From Pseudomonadota bacterium (lineage in GTDB: Bacteria; Pseudomonadota; Alphaproteobacteria; UBA1280; JAAZVW01): a stretch of DNA of 33,240 nucleotides. This document shows positions 32,212 to 33,240 of this stretch, piece after piece. Within the stretch, counting starts at the first letter, position 1. Each line of letters begins with the position of its first letter. The stretch is taken from NCBI GenBank assembly GCA_018623135.1, contig JAAZVW010000014.1, forward strand, positions 1 through 33,240. Reading direction: 5' to 3'. A program made the translations under genes and the position numbers. The notes beneath the pieces were generated by a model. The model did not search any database, was not told the DNA's origin, and was given only the letters and a program-made list of their open reading frames with translations.

Positions 32212-33240
32212 CTAAAACAAAAACTGTACAGCCAACTGAGTTTTTTCCAATAACAGCTGATGAAACACACCTAACACAACAATTGCAAGCGTTGCAGATG
32301 TCGCCATAACTTGTAAAGACAGTGTTGGCATTTCAGGCTTGTATTTATCATCTGGGGCATCAAAGTAAATCACCTTAATAATGCGTAGGCAGTAGTAAGC
32401 AGAAATCACACTTAAAACGACACCTACAACAGCAAGCCATGTATAACCCGCTTCAACCGCTGGGCCAAATACATAAAGCTTAGCAAAAAATCCTGCAAGC
32501 GGTGGCACCCCTGCTAAAGAGAACATAAGCACCAAAAAGGCAATAGCCAAACTTGGACAACTTGCAGAAAGTCCCTTAAGGTCAGAAATTTTTGTTAGAT
32601 AAATATCTTTTTGACGCAACATAAGCAGGCAACCAAAAATACCTAATGTCATAATCACATAAATACTTAAGTAAAATAAAACACCCGATATTGCCTCAGC
32701 AGTGCCAGCAACTAAACCAACAAGCATAAAACCAACATGTGCGATAGAAGAATACGCAAGTAAACGTTTAATATCATCTTGCACAATTGCCATTAAAGAA
32801 CCGACTGCCATTGTTAAAACAGAAAGCACCATCAACATTTGGCTTACATCAGACTCATAACTTGGCAATGCAAACAACATAACACGAATAAGCAAACCAA
32901 AAGCAGCAACCTTAGGCGCCGTCGCCATAAATGCCGTTACAGGCGTTGGCGCACCTTGGTAAACATCTGGCGTCCACATATGGAAAGGTGCCGCAGAAAT
33001 TTTAAATGCCAAACCAACAATAAGCAAAACCACAGCAAGTGCGGCAATAGGCTGTCCCTGCATATTCACCAAAGCAACAGAAATACTTTCAAAAGATGTA
33101 GAACCTGTAATGCCGTACATCAAGCTCATACCATAAAGTAAAATAGCAGAAGCTAAAGAACCCAACACAAAGTATTTTAAGCCAGATTCAGAAGATTTCG
33201 CATTTTTTGTCTGATAAGCCGCTAAAATATACAAGCTAAA
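32212..33240 (-). CDS. nuoN: NADH-quinone oxidoreductase subunit N, partial
   Basis: NuoN is one of the antiporter-like proton-pumping subunits of respiratory complex I. The reading frame is open to the window edge; about the last 342 residues are present and the N-terminus lies outside. Seen: SSESGLKYFVLGSLAS, the pump region FKISAAPFHMWTPDVYQGAP with the conserved Lys, DDIKRLLAYSSIAHVGFMLVG, and AGVPPLAGFFAKLYVF, all typical of NuoN. Multiple membrane segments run to the end. It is followed by birA, coaX and rnj. Other nuo genes should lie just beyond the window. Confidence 0.97.
   Translation of the reverse strand, partial: FSLYILAAYQTKNAKSSESGLKYFVLGSLASAILLYGMSLMYGITGSTSFESISVALVNMQGQPIAALAVVLLIVGLAFKISAAPFHMWTPDVYQGAPTPVTAFMATAPKVAAFGLLIRVMLFALPSYESDVSQMLMVLSVLTMAVGSLMAIVQDDIKRLLAYSSIAHVGFMLVGLVAGTAEAISGVLFYLSIYVIMTLGIFGCLLMLRQKDIYLTKISDLKGLSASCPSLAIAFLVLMFSLAGVPPLAGFFAKLYVFGPAVEAGYTWLAVVGVVLSVISAYYCLRIIKVIYFDAPDDKYKPEMPTLSLQVMATSATLAIVVLGVFHQLLLEKTQLAVQFLF

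Noticed and set aside
1-33240. Mobile elements, CRISPR arrays or prophage remnants
   Set aside because: No transposase, integrase, phage structural gene, terminal inverted repeats or spaced direct repeats were seen.

Overview
The window looks like a chromosomal stretch of an AT-rich alphaproteobacterium. The evidence is gene content and order: the chain nuoN-birA-coaX-rnj (RNase J), the chain dcd-murA-maf-short RNase E/G, ruvC-ruvA-ruvB, a folate-dependent TrmFO, and Dcd and MurA proteins of alphaproteobacterial type. Genus cannot be read from the sequence. No phage, insertion sequence, CRISPR array or integration site was seen.

Layout. 1-660: two small unknown plus-strand genes. 722-2894: ruvCAB (minus). 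2977-4341: DUF502 membrane protein and ssb (minus). 4463-7312: uvrA (plus), divergent from ssb. 7388-8143: yebC. 8233-11872: dcd, murA, maf and rng in one minus-strand block. 12071-12643: unknown plus-strand gene. 12649-13323: solitary soluble RnfB-like ferredoxin. 13471-14651: two tandem cyclic-nucleotide-binding-domain proteins. 14682-15523: potassium-channel-like pore protein and cutA. 15699-17017: DUF3307 membrane protein and a CysQ/inositol-phosphatase-like protein. 17105-18451: three small unknown plus-strand genes. 18524-19165: unknown gene. 19232-19380: a long structured RNA candidate (6S-like). 19467-20429: divergent PiT-like phosphate transporter. 20569-21915: trmFO. 22038-22655: unknown. 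22722-24311: gltA and a small membrane protein. 24488-24910: unknown. 25077-25152: tRNA-Lys. 25305-27716: HAD phosphatase, NUDIX, coiled-coil membrane protein and bactofilin, probably one operon. 27841-28748: rplM-rpsI. 28895-33240: rnj, coaX, birA and the 3' part of nuoN.

How it works together. Most of the window is housekeeping: recombination and repair (RuvABC, UvrA, SSB), nucleotide and wall precursors (Dcd, MurA, Maf), RNA processing (RNase E/G, RNase J, TrmFO), translation (L13, S9, tRNA-Lys), the TCA cycle, complex I, and biotin and CoA metabolism. Nearly all of these genes lie on the minus strand. Between them sit short plus-strand genes of unknown function. They share a leucine-codon preference (CTG/CTC) that the housekeeping genes lack; several have their own TTGTAT-type promoter and several their own hairpin terminator. 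They look like independent lineage-specific cassettes.

The points most worth a second look are: the orphan-gene set; the cyclic-nucleotide-binding twins with a shared C-terminal motif, next to a pore protein that has no gating domain; a CoaX that has lost its phosphate-binding DxGNT motif; the structured RNA at 19232-19380; and a structured 5' leader at 11993-12070.
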